Shown in pieces: positions 33,956-43,188 of a stretch of 64,000 nucleotides of DNA. A program made the position numbers and the translations under genes. The DNA lies in NCBI GenBank assembly GCA_938009275.1, contig CALLHY010000045.1:29846-93845 (forward strand), in the 5' to 3' direction. Source of the DNA: an uncultured bacterium. Lineage in GTDB: Bacteria; Cloacimonadota; Cloacimonadia; Cloacimonadales; Cloacimonadaceae. Below the pieces are notes generated by a model. The model was not told where the DNA came from. It worked only from the letters and a program-made list of their open reading frames with translations, and did no database searches. Each line of letters opens with the position of its first letter. The first letter of the stretch is position 1.

Positions 33956-36496
33956 GTGCGTGTAAATCAACGCCTTCTGATCCTTTTTATCCTGATTGTT
34001 ATAGGATTCGGGGGCTTCTTTTACCTGTTCTTTCACATTAAACGTGTGGAGTCACGCTTATACTTAGAATCAGACAACAGTCAACGCCGCAGCACTATTG
34101 ACACCATCTTTAGTCTGAAAGCCGACAACCAAATGTCACTTTTGGAAGACTTCTCCTTATCAGATGGCCTGGTGCAAAATACACGCAGACATAATTCCCG
34201 CTGGATAGACTCCAATCTGTCCACGTTAACCAAGTCATTTTCTTATTCATTGGTTCAGGTGTACGATGACAAATACAAGATTGTTTACAATCGAAGTGAC
34301 GATTCCATAACCGGTATTGAGGACTTCCGAATAGAAGCCGAAGTGCTGGACTCACTTAGCACTAAGAAGAAGCTATTCTACAACGTGAATCATGGTAATA
34401 CAATACTTGCCATTGCCTTGGCGGGAATCCAGCCCGCTGCAGACACATTGCGTGCAAGCCATCCCTCCGGATACCTGCTTATCGCCAAAGCTTGGGACTA
34501 CCGTTTCCTAGGTGAACTGGCGAAGTCGCTGAATTACGACATACGCATCAGCCAAACCGACGCAGAGTACCCAAAGGAAGAAACTGATCAGTACAACACC
34601 ATAATAATCAGACCGGTTAAAAACTGGTATGATAAAACTATCGCCTGGCTGGTCTTCTATAGCCGCAATCCCTTCTTAAACGAATTACGGGCTTTGGGGA
34701 ATCTGATCATATTTGGTACGCTAGGCTTTATTCTATTGTTCTTAGTTATTCAATATGTGCTTATTCAGCAGTGGATAACCTCACCCTTAAAGCTAATTTC
34801 ACAAAGCTTAAAGGATAGTGATCCAAACATTATTAAGCCCATAGATCATCGCAACAATGAATTTGCCGATATTGCCAGTCTGATAGAACGCTTCTTTACT
34901 CAAAAGCAAGAGCTTATCTCCGAAATTGAGGAACGTAAACGCACCGAAGAAAGGCTGCGTGAGATAGAAGAGCAAACCCGCAAGATACTCATCACTTCTC
35001 CCGAATCCATTATTGTTACAGACCTCAATGGCACCATACTCACCGCCAATGACGAATCAATCCGCTTGATAGCAGTTGATTCCGAGTTCGAGCTTACTGC
35101 CCGCAATGCCTCCATCCTGGAGCTTGCTCCCCAAGACAAATTAGCAGAGCTGGAAATGCTTATTCTGGAATTACGCTCCGGCAGTCTGATAAAGAACCTG
35201 GAAATGAATCTTGTGGATGCGCAGGGGCAGCACTTCCCCGCCCTTATTAGTGCTTCGGTTATTGCCGATAAGGAGCGCAAACCCAATAAGCTTGTTTTTA
35301 TCACCAGGGATATGAGCGACATGAAGTCTTTGGAGATGAAGCTGCGTCAATCGCAGAAAATGGAATCCATTGGCACTCTTGCGGGGGGTATTGCCCATGA
35401 CTTCAATAACATCATTACCATTATCGCAGGCTACATAGCTCTTTCTGCTGGTAAAATTGATAGCCATCCCGATGCGCGTGATGACTTGGATGAAGCTCTG
35501 AAAGCCTGCCTGCGTGCTAAAAGCCTGATTGGCAAAATTCTCACCTTTAGCAGGCAGACCGAAGTAAACATGAAGCCAGTTGTCCTGGCCGACATCATAG
35601 AAGATTCCATTCCCATGATCAGAGCTACCATCCCATCGAAGATAAACATTGTATCCGACATATCCAGTTTCAGCTACACCATTGCCGATCCCAATGAAAT
35701 TCAACAGGTGCTAATGAATCTTGCCACAAATTCATATCATGCCATAAGACCGGATATGGGCACACTAACCATCAATCTAAGCGAAATCCATGGCTTTGAG
35801 CTTATTGGCTTAGACCCGGCTGTTAGACTGGAATCTGACTATTTACACCTCAGTTTCAGCGACACAGGGCGCGGAATGTCTCAGGATATCTTGACGCGGG
35901 TATTCGACCCGTATTTCAGCACCAAAGGTGTAGGTGAAGGTACTGGCCTCGGCCTATCAATAGTGCATGGTATCATAACAGGTTACAATGGCTTTGTAAA
36001 TGTAGAAAGCTCTCTCGGGTTTGGTTGCACTGTTCATATCTACCTGCCAGTATCCGACCACGTAGAAACTGAAGTGGTTTCTCCTGTGGAAAGAAGCTAT
36101 CCCTTTATTCACGCAAAACTTATGATGGTAGATGATGAGCCCGCTCTTGCAGAGCTCTTTGCTATAGCGTTAAGAAGCGAAGGCTATGAAGTGATGTCTT
36201 TTAGCGACAGCGGTGAAGCACTGCGGGTTTTCTCTGCCAAGCCTGATGCATTCGACCTGGTAATAGCCGATATCACTATGCCATTCTTAGACGGTATCCA
36301 GCTCGCATCCAAAATGAGGACAATACGCGACGTGCCCATAATTCTCTACACTGGCTTCAGGGACAAAAATATCCAGGCACGCGCGGAGGACGTGAAAGTA
36401 AACAAACTGCTAAATAAGCCTATCCTCCCCGTTGAGTTAGTGAAGGAAGTGCGTGAGATTATCTATTATGCCCACCAGGAAGGCAAGGAACGCTGA
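33956..36496 (+). CDS. Hybrid sensor histidine kinase with PAS and receiver
   Basis: The 846-residue protein reads: membrane helix 7-28, an extracytoplasmic sensor (30-245), second helix (247-270), HAMP-like linker, coiled coil, PAS (about 340-450), HisKA with H-box TLAGGIAHDFNNIITIIAGYI (His near 478), HATPase (PNEIQQVLMNLATNSYHAI, SDTGRGMSQDIL, GTGLGLSIVHGI) and a C-terminal receiver (LMMVDDEPALAELF; Asp near 770 in DLVIADITMP; Lys in LLNKPILP). It could supply kinase activity to the nearby sensor and regulator that lack it. The start is GTG 33956 without a convincing ribosome site. It ends the pilus locus. Confidence 0.87.
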   Translation: MRVNQRLLILFILIVIGFGGFFYLFFHIKRVESRLYLESDNSQRRSTIDTIFSLKADNQMSLLEDFSLSDGLVQNTRRHNSRWIDSNLSTLTKSFSYSLVQVYDDKYKIVYNRSDDSITGIEDFRIEAEVLDSLSTKKKLFYNVNHGNTILAIALAGIQPAADTLRASHPSGYLLIAKAWDYRFLGELAKSLNYDIRISQTDAEYPKEETDQYNTIIIRPVKNWYDKTIAWLVFYSRNPFLNELRALGNLIIFGTLGFILLFLVIQYVLIQQWITSPLKLISQSLKDSDPNIIKPIDHRNNEFADIASLIERFFTQKQELISEIEERKRTEERLREIEEQTRKILITSPESIIVTDLNGTILTANDESIRLIAVDSEFELTARNASILELAPQDKLAELEMLILELRSGSLIKNLEMNLVDAQGQHFPALISASVIADKERKPNKLVFITRDMSDMKSLEMKLRQSQKMESIGTLAGGIAHDFNNIITIIAGYIALSAGKIDSHPDARDDLDEALKACLRAKSLIGKILTFSRQTEVNMKPVVLADIIEDSIPMIRATIPSKINIVSDISSFSYTIADPNEIQQVLMNLATNSYHAIRPDMGTLTINLSEIHGFELIGLDPAVRLESDYLHLSFSDTGRGMSQDILTRVFDPYFSTKGVGEGTGLGLSIVHGIITGYNGFVNVESSLGFGCTVHIYLPVSDHVETEVVSPVERSYPFIHAKLMMVDDEPALAELFAIALRSEGYEVMSFSDSGEALRVFSAKPDAFDLVIADITMPFLDGIQLASKMRTIRDVPIILYTGFRDKNIQARAEDVKVNKLLNKPILPVELVKEVREIIYYAHQEGKER

Positions 36497-36506
36497 AATC
36501 TAGAGC

Positions 36507-36570
36507 CCTGGAACGCCGAATTTATTCGGTTGGAATAGCCAGATTTATCTGGTCAGCAGGTGATAATATC
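36507..36570 (-). repeat. Dispersed double-hairpin repeat, copy 2
   Basis: CTGGAACGCCGAATTTATTC through CCAGATTTATCTGG is the reverse complement of the block at 13981-14035, with a few changes. It lies just downstream of the hybrid kinase gene. Confidence 0.75.
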
Positions 36571-36751
36571 TCCCAATAATCGATGTTCAATACCCCAATC
36601 CGGATGAATCCCGTGTTCTGTTTATGTTCAATAGTCTTCCATAAACACAATCATTACCAGGTTATTGGATGAATTACAACGTTACTACATCATGAAAGAT
36701 GGGGGCGAGCTGTTTCCCCTAGAGGGCTACTGAATGGCCATTCTAATAAGC

Positions 36752-37471
36752 TTAATCTTCGGTTTTGTTGTCGTGATGAGTAAGCCGCTCAATCAGGTGT
36801 GACTTTTTGGCAAAGCGGAACAGCCAATGGATCAGAAATGCAGTTAACAGTAATACCACCACACCAATGAACACGAAAATCCATGGGAATGATTTCTTGA
36901 ATTCTGCGGTCATATACTCATGTTTATTCCACATCGCATTTGTATCGAAGTTCCATGCCAGAGTGTGGTTTTTGTGGTCTATATCTTCTTCTTTGGCGTT
37001 GCTGGTAACAATCTTCCAGGGGACATGCAGCTTATAGCTCCATATCTTGTTTTCTGTCTGCATACGGCTATAGATGTTTTCGAATTCATCGTCGCTCTCA
37101 GGACTACCCAGAGCTATGCGACGTTTGAAGGTTATCCGCCTACCTGGCTCTTTGTTCAGAGTAATCTTGCCCCAAAAATCGGCTGCTCCAAGTTGGTCGT
37201 TAACGTTATTAAAGGCTTCGATGCTCTTGAACTTGAATTCTATGGTATATATTGCGTCTGCCCCCTGCCTTTGAATGTCATATTTCTGCAGGCTGATGCC
37301 CGGGAGAGCTGCTTTGCGCAATATTTCTTCCGGGTTTTCGTATGGGGAACGGTGAACCAGGCGCAGCTTCGCCCTGCCGGAACCATCACGATTGAGCCAA
37401 AGCTCTTCTTCGTAATGCACACAACCGGCTAGCACCAGCAGCGACAGAACAAGCAATACAAGGCGTTTCAT
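36752..37471 (-). CDS. Lipoprotein with C-terminal membrane helix, unknown function
   Basis: The 239-residue product has a lipobox (LLVLAGC, Cys16) and a mature domain, HYEEELWLNRDGSGRAKLRLVHR, rich in strands with repeated basic-acidic patches. A hydrophobic helix near the end (WIFVFIGVVVLLLTAFLIHWLF) is followed by a basic tail. The N-terminal element (E-x-W-L-N-x-D-G-S-G) recurs in other bacterial lipoproteins of unknown role. A protein held at both ends, by lipid and by a helix, should stay on the periplasmic face of the inner membrane. It is a single gene with spacers on both sides. Confidence 0.7.
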   Translation of the reverse strand: MKRLVLLVLSLLVLAGCVHYEEELWLNRDGSGRAKLRLVHRSPYENPEEILRKAALPGISLQKYDIQRQGADAIYTIEFKFKSIEAFNNVNDQLGAADFWGKITLNKEPGRRITFKRRIALGSPESDDEFENIYSRMQTENKIWSYKLHVPWKIVTSNAKEEDIDHKNHTLAWNFDTNAMWNKHEYMTAEFKKSFPWIFVFIGVVVLLLTAFLIHWLFRFAKKSHLIERLTHHDNKTED

Positions 37472-37794
37472 CTACAATTTCCTTTATTAGCATCCAATAC
37501 TTTACGGCATGAAATCAAATCCCTATCTTTTTGGCAAGGAAATTCTTGCAGAGAACGTAAAAGCGACAGTCAGTCCTTTGGCAGCAAAGAATAAAACAAT
37601 GGTAGGGGGAGTTATTAATCTTTATAGGTTTTGATAGTTAAGACATGTATGATTACCCCGATAGCAATGGTAAATAAAACAAGTTGCAGCAACCATCGAG
37701 ATGAATTAGCTTAGTAACCTACACTGGTAACACATAGTAAGACGGATTTCATGACCTGGTTGATAAGCGACTGCAATTATTTATCTGCTAACTT

Positions 37795-37863
37795 CTTCCC
37801 TGCTGCTTCCTTGCTGCTATCCTGTATTCGATACAGGATAGCAGCAAGGAAGCAGCAGGGAAG
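37795..37863. repeat. 69-bp perfect palindrome, dispersed repeat family
   Basis: Arms of 33 bases (CTTCCCTGCTGCTTCCTTGC to CCTGTAT) pair exactly around TCG. A degenerate copy is at 47737-47805 and a right-arm fragment opens the window (1-16). It looks like a REP/MITE-type intergenic repeat. Confidence 0.85.
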
Positions 37864-38136
37864 GAGCACTCCACAATACTTCACTAATGCTGTTGGAAGT
37901 TACTTTAACCACCTAGGCACAGAGAAAATTCAGAATAGATGAATAGCGGATGCTTAATGCTTGGTAAACACGCTAACACGGCCCAACGCAAGCCCTCGAT
38001 GCCTGAACTGTGCTTCACTTTTCTTTTATACAACAATGTGTTAGACTGAAGCTTTTGAAACTGCGCTACTATAGTAGGGCCACATGTCTGTAAGATGCCT
38101 TGGAACGAATAGTATGAGAAGAATCCAAAATTCCTG

Positions 38137-38165
38137 TTGACAAAAGAATCCCATATCTCAAGAAT
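38137..38165 (+). promoter_or_regulatory. Probable promoter of the oxygen-defence operon
   Basis: TTGACA at 38137-38142 is followed after 17 bases by AAGAAT (38160-38165). It lies about 30 bases upstream of the superoxide reductase start region. Confidence 0.5.
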
Positions 38166-38197
38166 TGAAATAGCATAATAACATACTGGAGGATCAG

Positions 38198-38578
38198 ATG
38201 ATAGCTTTGCGTCAGTTATGGCATTGCCCGCTTTGCGGCAACGTTGTTGAAGCTGTTTTTGCCGGTGGTGGCGAGCTTGTTTGCTGCGGTGAACCGATGA
38301 ACCTTTTAAAGGAAAACTCGGTGGATGCAGCCAAAGAAAAGCACGTGCCGGTAATAACCGATTTAGGTGATAAAATTGAAGTGAGTGTCGGAAGTATTCC
38401 ACACCCCATGGAAGAGAAGCATTACATTGCGTTTATCGAAGTTTTAACCGAGAAGAAAGTGTATCGTAAAGAGCTAAAGCCAGGGCAAGAGCCTAAGGCA
38501 AAGTTCCCAGTCAAACTGGAGAAAGTGCTGTATGTCCGTGAATATTGCAATTTGCACGGGTTATGGAAAGCCGAATAA
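38198..38578 (+). CDS. dfx: Desulfoferrodoxin / superoxide reductase
   Basis: The 126-residue protein has the desulforedoxin-type N-terminal iron site (CPLCG near residue 11, then CCGE) and the superoxide-reducing centre: KEKHVPVI, HPMEEKHYIAFIEV and the C-terminal YCNLHGLW that supply the four His and one Cys. It reduces superoxide to peroxide without making oxygen, as used by anaerobes. ATG 38198 has CTGGAGG upstream. Next in line are rubrerythrin and rubredoxin, its electron donors and peroxide partner. Confidence 0.95.
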   Translation: MIALRQLWHCPLCGNVVEAVFAGGGELVCCGEPMNLLKENSVDAAKEKHVPVITDLGDKIEVSVGSIPHPMEEKHYIAFIEVLTEKKVYRKELKPGQEPKAKFPVKLEKVLYVREYCNLHGLWKAE

Positions 38579-38589
38579 GGAGAGCGAAG

Positions 38590-39180
38590 ATGTCATTTAA
38601 AGAAAGCAGAACAGCCGAGAACCTGATGAAGTCCTTTGCTGGCGAGTCTCAAGCCCGCATGCGCTATGTGTATGCTGCCAAGACAGCCAAAAAAGAAGGC
38701 TATGAGCAGATATATAATCTCTTCATGGAAACCGCCGAGAACGAGAAAGAACACGCCAAAGTGTTTTTTAAACACCTCCTGAAATATGGATTGGAAGGTG
38801 AAGTGATAAACATCATGGCCTCCTATCCTGTAGGTTGGTCACCAGAAAACACTCTCAAGAATCTTGATTTTGCCGCTAATGGCGAAAAGGAAGAATGGAC
38901 AGAATTGTACCCCATGTTTGCCGATATTGCCGAGGATGAAGGCTATAAGGACATAGCCCTCTCCTGGCGCATGGTGGCAAAAGTAGAAAAAGAACATGAA
39001 AAACGTTTCCGTAAGCTCTATGATAACATTCGCGACATGAAAGTGTTTAAGAAAGATGATAAGTTGTTCTGGAAATGCCTGAATTGCGGCTATATTCACG
39101 AAGGCGACGAAGCACCCAAAGTATGCCCATGTTGCATTCATCCGCAGAGCTATTTCGAAGTGCATGTCGAGAACTACTAA
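38590..39180 (+). CDS. rbr: Rubrerythrin
   Basis: The 196-residue protein has the di-iron four-helix domain (RTAENLMKSFAGESQARMRY, ENEKEHAKVFF, DIAEDEGYKDIALSWRMVAKVEKEHEKRF) and a C-terminal rubredoxin-like FeCys4 site (CLNCGYIHEGDEAPKVCPCC). It reduces hydrogen peroxide. ATG 38590 is preceded by AAGGAG at 38577-38582; an earlier start at 38545 would overlap dfx. The gap to dfx is 11 bases, so they form one operon. Confidence 0.95.
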   Translation: MSFKESRTAENLMKSFAGESQARMRYVYAAKTAKKEGYEQIYNLFMETAENEKEHAKVFFKHLLKYGLEGEVINIMASYPVGWSPENTLKNLDFAANGEKEEWTELYPMFADIAEDEGYKDIALSWRMVAKVEKEHEKRFRKLYDNIRDMKVFKKDDKLFWKCLNCGYIHEGDEAPKVCPCCIHPQSYFEVHVENY

Positions 39181-39204
39181 ATAAGAAAGGTACAGGAGGT
39201 AAAC

Positions 39205-39345
39205 ATGCAGAAATATCAATGTATAGCTTGTGGTTGGGTATATGATCCCGCCGATAACGAGAACATTCCCTTCGAGCAACTTCCCGAGGATTTTGTTTGT
39301 CCGGAATGCGGAGTCGGAAAGGACATGTTCGAACCGCTCGACTAA
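39205..39345 (+). CDS. Rubredoxin
   Basis: A 46-residue protein with the two rubredoxin iron loops: YQCIACGWVYDP and FVCPECGVGKDMFEP (CxxCG...CPxCG). It passes single electrons to superoxide reductase and rubrerythrin. It starts at ATG 39205, with AGGAGG 5 bases upstream, 24 bases after rubrerythrin. It is somewhat shorter than the usual 52-54 residues in the loop between the two metal motifs. Confidence 0.95.
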   Translation: MQKYQCIACGWVYDPADNENIPFEQLPEDFVCPECGVGKDMFEPLD

Positions 39346-39353
39346 TTCCCAAT

Positions 39354-39396
39354 AACGGCCGGAGAGGCTTGGCTTTTCCGGCTGTTTTCTTTTTAT
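39354..39396 (+). terminator. Intrinsic terminator after rubredoxin
   Basis: The stem AACGGCCGGAGA / TTTTCCGGCTGTT includes G-U pairs and has a loop of about 8 bases; TTTTCTTTTTATT follows. Confidence 0.85.
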
Positions 39397-39451
39397 TCAT
39401 AGCGATGCCATCGCCCAACCATAAATAACCAGTCAAACATTTGAGGTATAG

Positions 39452-39904
39452 ATGAACAAGCAAGAGTTTAACGAGATACTCGACTTCGCGATTGACCGTG
39501 AGAAAGAAGCAGTGGAGTTTTATCGCAGTTTACAACAGGAAGCCAGGTTTGCCGAGCAGGTAACCATGCTTAAGGAACTGGAAGCCATGGAGATGGGGCA
39601 TATTGTAGTTATCGAAAAATTGCGTCAAACCGGAGCCAAGCCGGAAGACATTCAACGCACTCCTAATCTGATGATAAGCGAGTATCTAACTGCCGATCCA
39701 GAAACTCTTGATATGAGCTACCAAGGCATATTAATCCGTGCTATGAAGCGCGAGGAGAATTCATTTAAGCTATATTCCGAGATGAGCGTGAAATTTCCAG
39801 ATGCCGAGATATCCACCTTGTTCCGTCGATTGGCAGCAGATGAAGCCAAGCATAAGCTAACTTTTGAAAAGCTATATGACGATTGGATGAGAGCCGGTAA
39901 TTGA
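39452..39904 (+). CDS. Ferritin-like (rubrerythrin-type) di-iron protein
   Basis: The 150-residue protein is a four-helix ferritin-like fold with Glu and ExxH pairs on each helix pair (DREKEAVEFYRSL, ELEAMEMGHIVVIEKL, KREENSFKLYSEM, AADEAKHKLTFEKLY). It has no rubredoxin domain. It probably handles peroxide or iron with the upstream genes, though a terminator separates it from them. Its TGA overlaps the TTG start of tsaB. Confidence 0.85.
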   Translation: MNKQEFNEILDFAIDREKEAVEFYRSLQQEARFAEQVTMLKELEAMEMGHIVVIEKLRQTGAKPEDIQRTPNLMISEYLTADPETLDMSYQGILIRAMKREENSFKLYSEMSVKFPDAEISTLFRRLAADEAKHKLTFEKLYDDWMRAGN

Positions 39905-40575
39905 TATTAGCAATAGACAGCTCTCAAAGCTCCGGATCTGTGGCCATACATGCTGATGGCCGTATTATCTACTCTGCTTTTTTCGACATCAAAATAACCC
40001 ACAGCGAAACGCTAATGCCTGCGATAGACAACGCCTTAACCTTTTGCGAGGCAAAGCGTGAACAGCTTGAGGCGGTGTATGTCTGCAATGGCCCCGGCTC
40101 GTTTACCGGATTGAGAATAGGATTGGCAACAGCCAAAGGTATTGCTTTTGGATTGGGCATACCCTTATATGCTTTTTCCTCTCTTCAGCTTGCGGCATTG
40201 CCGGCTCAGGGCTTGGGAAGAAACATTCTGGCATGCATCGATGCCAAGATGAAAGAACTATATTACGCCCTGTTTAACTCGGACTTGTCTGAGATTCTTA
40301 GTCCCCAGATCATAAAACCCGATGCGTTGGCAGAGATGGAATTGAGTGATTTCATTTTATGCGGGAGCGGATCAGAGCTTATGCACCCGTTGTTTCGTGC
40401 TAAGAATACAGTTCATAATCAGCTAAATTCTCTTATGCAAATACCCAGTGCGGCTGGTCTTTTTTCTTTGGGGCAGCTATTGCCTCATCAGCTCGTTCCC
40501 CAAAACCTGGCAGAACTCGAGCCTCTTTACTTAAGGGAATCCACCGCACAGGTGAGAGCTAGGCAAACAAGTTAA
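39901..40575 (+). CDS. tsaB: tRNA threonylcarbamoyladenosine biosynthesis protein TsaB
   Basis: The 224-residue protein shows TsaB features: LAIDSSQSSGSVAI at the N terminus, ITHSETLMPAIDNAL, the motif VCNGPGSFTGLRIGLATAKGIAFG, and a Leu-rich end (LEPLYLRES). With TsaD, TsaE and TsaC it makes the t6A base at position 37 of ANN-decoding tRNAs. The start is TTG 39901, overlapping the previous stop as TTGA, hence coupled. Confidence 0.93.
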   Translation: MILAIDSSQSSGSVAIHADGRIIYSAFFDIKITHSETLMPAIDNALTFCEAKREQLEAVYVCNGPGSFTGLRIGLATAKGIAFGLGIPLYAFSSLQLAALPAQGLGRNILACIDAKMKELYYALFNSDLSEILSPQIIKPDALAEMELSDFILCGSGSELMHPLFRAKNTVHNQLNSLMQIPSAAGLFSLGQLLPHQLVPQNLAELEPLYLRESTAQVRARQTS

Positions 40576-40601
40576 TCAGGCTTCTTACTTAAGTACGTCC
40601 T

Positions 40602-40641
40602 AAAAAAAAGGGTGGTTTGTGTATAAATACGCAAGCCACCC
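40602..40641 (-). terminator. Intrinsic terminator of the acyl-CoA ligase gene
   Basis: A 15-bp stem (40610-40624 with 40627-40641, two G-U pairs) is followed on the minus strand by T8 (A-run 40602-40609). It also lies just after tsaB on the other strand. Confidence 0.85.
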
Positions 40642-40678
40642 ATAGCTATATAGCCTTCTGCTATCTATGCAATAAACG

Positions 40679-42370
40679 CTATTGATACAGGAAGCGTTTA
40701 ATTTTTTGGGTAGGTGTCTTCTCAAAAGGTTCTTTTTGCTCTATCAGTTTGTGCAGCTTAGAGAAGGAAGAGACGTTGCTATTCAGGTGTTTACGCAAGT
40801 CTTCCAGGTGTTTGTTTATGAATTTCTCAGCCTGCACACTGCTCATATTAGCAATGCCATGTTGCTTGTCCAATATCTCGTAGTTTAGGAACACCCTTCC
40901 GGTAATAACGCCACCTGATTCGTACACGAGAGATTCCAGCACGCTTTCGTTCTCGTTCAGCTTGGCTTCAAGTTCTTCCACGTAAATGTTATCACCATTG
41001 GGGCCAACAATAACGTTCTTGCACCGCCCTTTTATATACAGGTAATTCTTCTTCTTTAATATCCCCAGATCACCAGTCATAAAGTAGCCATCGGGTGTAA
41101 AGACACTGCTGGTGCGTTCTTTGTCGCGGTAATAGCCTTTCATAACGGTTTCGCCCTTTATCTGAATCTCGCCAATGCCGGTGTTCGGGTCGGGATCGGC
41201 AATACGGACTTCCAGACCTGGCAATACAGTTCCGGTAGAGCGGAATTTAACTACCGCAGGGGCGCATCCGGCAATGAGGGGCGAAGTCTCTGTTAAACCA
41301 TAACCAATTGCATAGGGAAATCCTGCTTCAAAGAGGAAGCGTTCCACCTCGGCAGATAGAAGAGCTCCGCCAATGCCAAAGAAATGGATGTGGCCACCAA
41401 AGGTCTTCATCAGCTTCCTTCCCGCCACCTTGTGCAGAGCCTTTCGGATTACGGGTATGCGGTATAATTCGCGCATAACCAGATTCTTAGTAAGCTGTGG
41501 GTGTATTTGGAGCTTGAATATCTTTTCGATAATCAGGGGCACGGTTAGAATCATGGTTGGCTTCACCTTTTGCATTGCTGGCACAAGGATTCTGGCAGTT
41601 GGTGGTTTATCCAGATAATATACGCAAGCACCTGTCATCATGGGGATAATGAACCCAATAGTACATTCGTAAGTGTGAGGTAGCGGGAGCACAGAGATAA
41701 GCCTGTCTTTATAGTTAACCTCTTGAATCTTAAGGGTTAAGATGGCGTCCATAACTAGGTTTTTGTGGGTTAACATCACACCCTTGGAGCTTCCCGTTGT
41801 ACCAGAAGTGTAGATAATGGCTGCCAGGTCGTCTTCCTGAACTTCCGCATCCCAAACCCCAATGGCTTGCAGAGCCATACGCCTGAAGTTATTGATGTCT
41901 TTGCCACGCTCCTGAATGAAGTCTAGCAGCTTGCCTTGTGGGATATGCGGCTCGATGGGCTGCAAGGTGTCCATATTTATCATGATTGGAAAGGGGTCTA
42001 GCTCACTATAACCTATCTTCTCATACTGAGCAACTGACACAAACACCATTTTACTGGCTGAGTGCTTCAGGATATGCAAGATTTCAGTGAGGTGAAAATC
42101 CACCAGTATGGGCACAACAATAGCCCCCATGCCTGTAATGGCAAGATACACCATGCCCCAGTTCGGCATGTTTTGGCTAAGGATTGCCACTCTATCACCT
42201 TTCTGTATTCCGCTTTCATTCAGCAAATCTGTAATCTCCTGAATCTTTGCTGCTACCTGGCTGTAGTTGATAGGCTCTTCATCAATCATCGATAAGGCGG
42301 GACGATTTGGGTATTCTTCACAGGTGCGGATTATCATGTCCTTCAGGGTGTAACGCTCAAGCTTTCTCAA
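40679..42370 (-). CDS. AMP-forming long-chain acyl-CoA synthetase
   Basis: The 563-residue enzyme has the ANL family signatures: IIYTSGTTGSSKGVMLTHKNL (P-loop), GYGLTETSPLIAG, GEIQIKGETVMKGYY, DGYFMTGDLG and a C-terminal GRCKNVIVGPNGDNIYVEELE domain. It activates a fatty acid with ATP and joins it to CoA. The C terminus lacks a clear PxGKI lysine motif, ending KTPTQKIKRFLYQ, where the last Lys residues may serve. The start is TTG 42370, with AAGGAG upstream. Confidence 0.9.
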   Translation of the reverse strand: MRKLERYTLKDMIIRTCEEYPNRPALSMIDEEPINYSQVAAKIQEITDLLNESGIQKGDRVAILSQNMPNWGMVYLAITGMGAIVVPILVDFHLTEILHILKHSASKMVFVSVAQYEKIGYSELDPFPIMINMDTLQPIEPHIPQGKLLDFIQERGKDINNFRRMALQAIGVWDAEVQEDDLAAIIYTSGTTGSSKGVMLTHKNLVMDAILTLKIQEVNYKDRLISVLPLPHTYECTIGFIIPMMTGACVYYLDKPPTARILVPAMQKVKPTMILTVPLIIEKIFKLQIHPQLTKNLVMRELYRIPVIRKALHKVAGRKLMKTFGGHIHFFGIGGALLSAEVERFLFEAGFPYAIGYGLTETSPLIAGCAPAVVKFRSTGTVLPGLEVRIADPDPNTGIGEIQIKGETVMKGYYRDKERTSSVFTPDGYFMTGDLGILKKKNYLYIKGRCKNVIVGPNGDNIYVEELEAKLNENESVLESLVYESGGVITGRVFLNYEILDKQHGIANMSSVQAEKFINKHLEDLRKHLNSNVSSFSKLHKLIEQKEPFEKTPTQKIKRFLYQ

Positions 42371-42486
42371 AAAAACTCCTTCTGGGCTAAGATAATGATA
42401 TGTTAGTCACTAATCGTGGTTGCGCAACAAGCAGATGAACAACATTCATATTTAGAAGTTCACCTGCTTGTTAAACATTGTATTTG

Positions 42487-43176
42487 TTACTTCTCAATCC
42501 GGATGTCCGAGAACTTGTTTGGAGGAATAGTTTGCTCGGTATCGAGGCTGAATTGTGGGTGATGTTTCCCATAGGGTAAAGCCGTATCCATAGTCTTGAT
42601 GTTGGCTTGAAGGCAGTTGGGAAAATAGTCTTCCATAGCAGTCTTTACTGCCGATTCCAGCATAGCCACCAGAAGGTTTTTGTCCTCAGATTCCAGGCTG
42701 ACCGTAATCCGGGTGCCAAAATCCCAAATAGTTTCACTCGTCTCTGTGCTAACCAGGGCGAACTTGGCTTTTATGGTTAGTGATCCTGCCAGCAAAGCCC
42801 AGGACTTTTCCCATTCCTCAATGGTGGTAAACAGAACAGCGTCGGCACCAAAATGCTTTTTGAAGTTTTGTAGTATAGCAGGACTGATATTCTCGCTATC
42901 ATACAGCCCTTCATCGCGGAGAACACCAAACATGGCTTCTACAGGCATAACGTAATATCCCTTCCTGCCGATGGCTTCTGCCAGCGAACAGGCAAAGTAT
43001 TCCTTGGCATCCGCAGCAGTGCTGTTGTTCATCGGTGGTAGAATCAGGATGGATGCAGGAGGCTTGCTGTACATAGCTGGATAAACGGTCTGTAATGTGG
43101 CTGCAGGTGGCATTGCGCAGGCAAACATGAACAAAAGTGCAAGCAGCGGGGCAAATAGTATTATGTTCTTTTTCAT
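42487..43176 (-). CDS. DUF799 (GNA1162-like) lipoprotein
   Basis: The 229-residue lipoprotein (lipobox LLFMFAC) has DUF799 features: KPPASILILPPMNNSTAADAKEYFACSLAEAIGRKGYYVMPVE, GADAVLFTTIEEW and ETIWDFGTRITVS. In Neisseria and others this family is encoded with CsgG- and DUF4810-type lipoproteins, as here. The fold resembles the TolB N-terminal domain, and the proteins are thought to sit at the outer membrane. It is last of five lipoprotein genes on the minus strand. Confidence 0.85.
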   Translation of the reverse strand: MKKNIILFAPLLALLFMFACAMPPAATLQTVYPAMYSKPPASILILPPMNNSTAADAKEYFACSLAEAIGRKGYYVMPVEAMFGVLRDEGLYDSENISPAILQNFKKHFGADAVLFTTIEEWEKSWALLAGSLTIKAKFALVSTETSETIWDFGTRITVSLESEDKNLLVAMLESAVKTAMEDYFPNCLQANIKTMDTALPYGKHHPQFSLDTEQTIPPNKFSDIRIEK

Positions 43177-43188
43177 CTTCCGCGCCTC

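Larger units (their letters stand above)
37472..38197. other. Long spacer holding a perfect palindrome
   Basis: About 725 bases with no supported gene. The main content is the 69-bp palindrome at 37795-37863. A promoter for the superoxide reductase operon lies near its right end (38137-38165). Nothing else was recognised. Confidence 0.65.
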
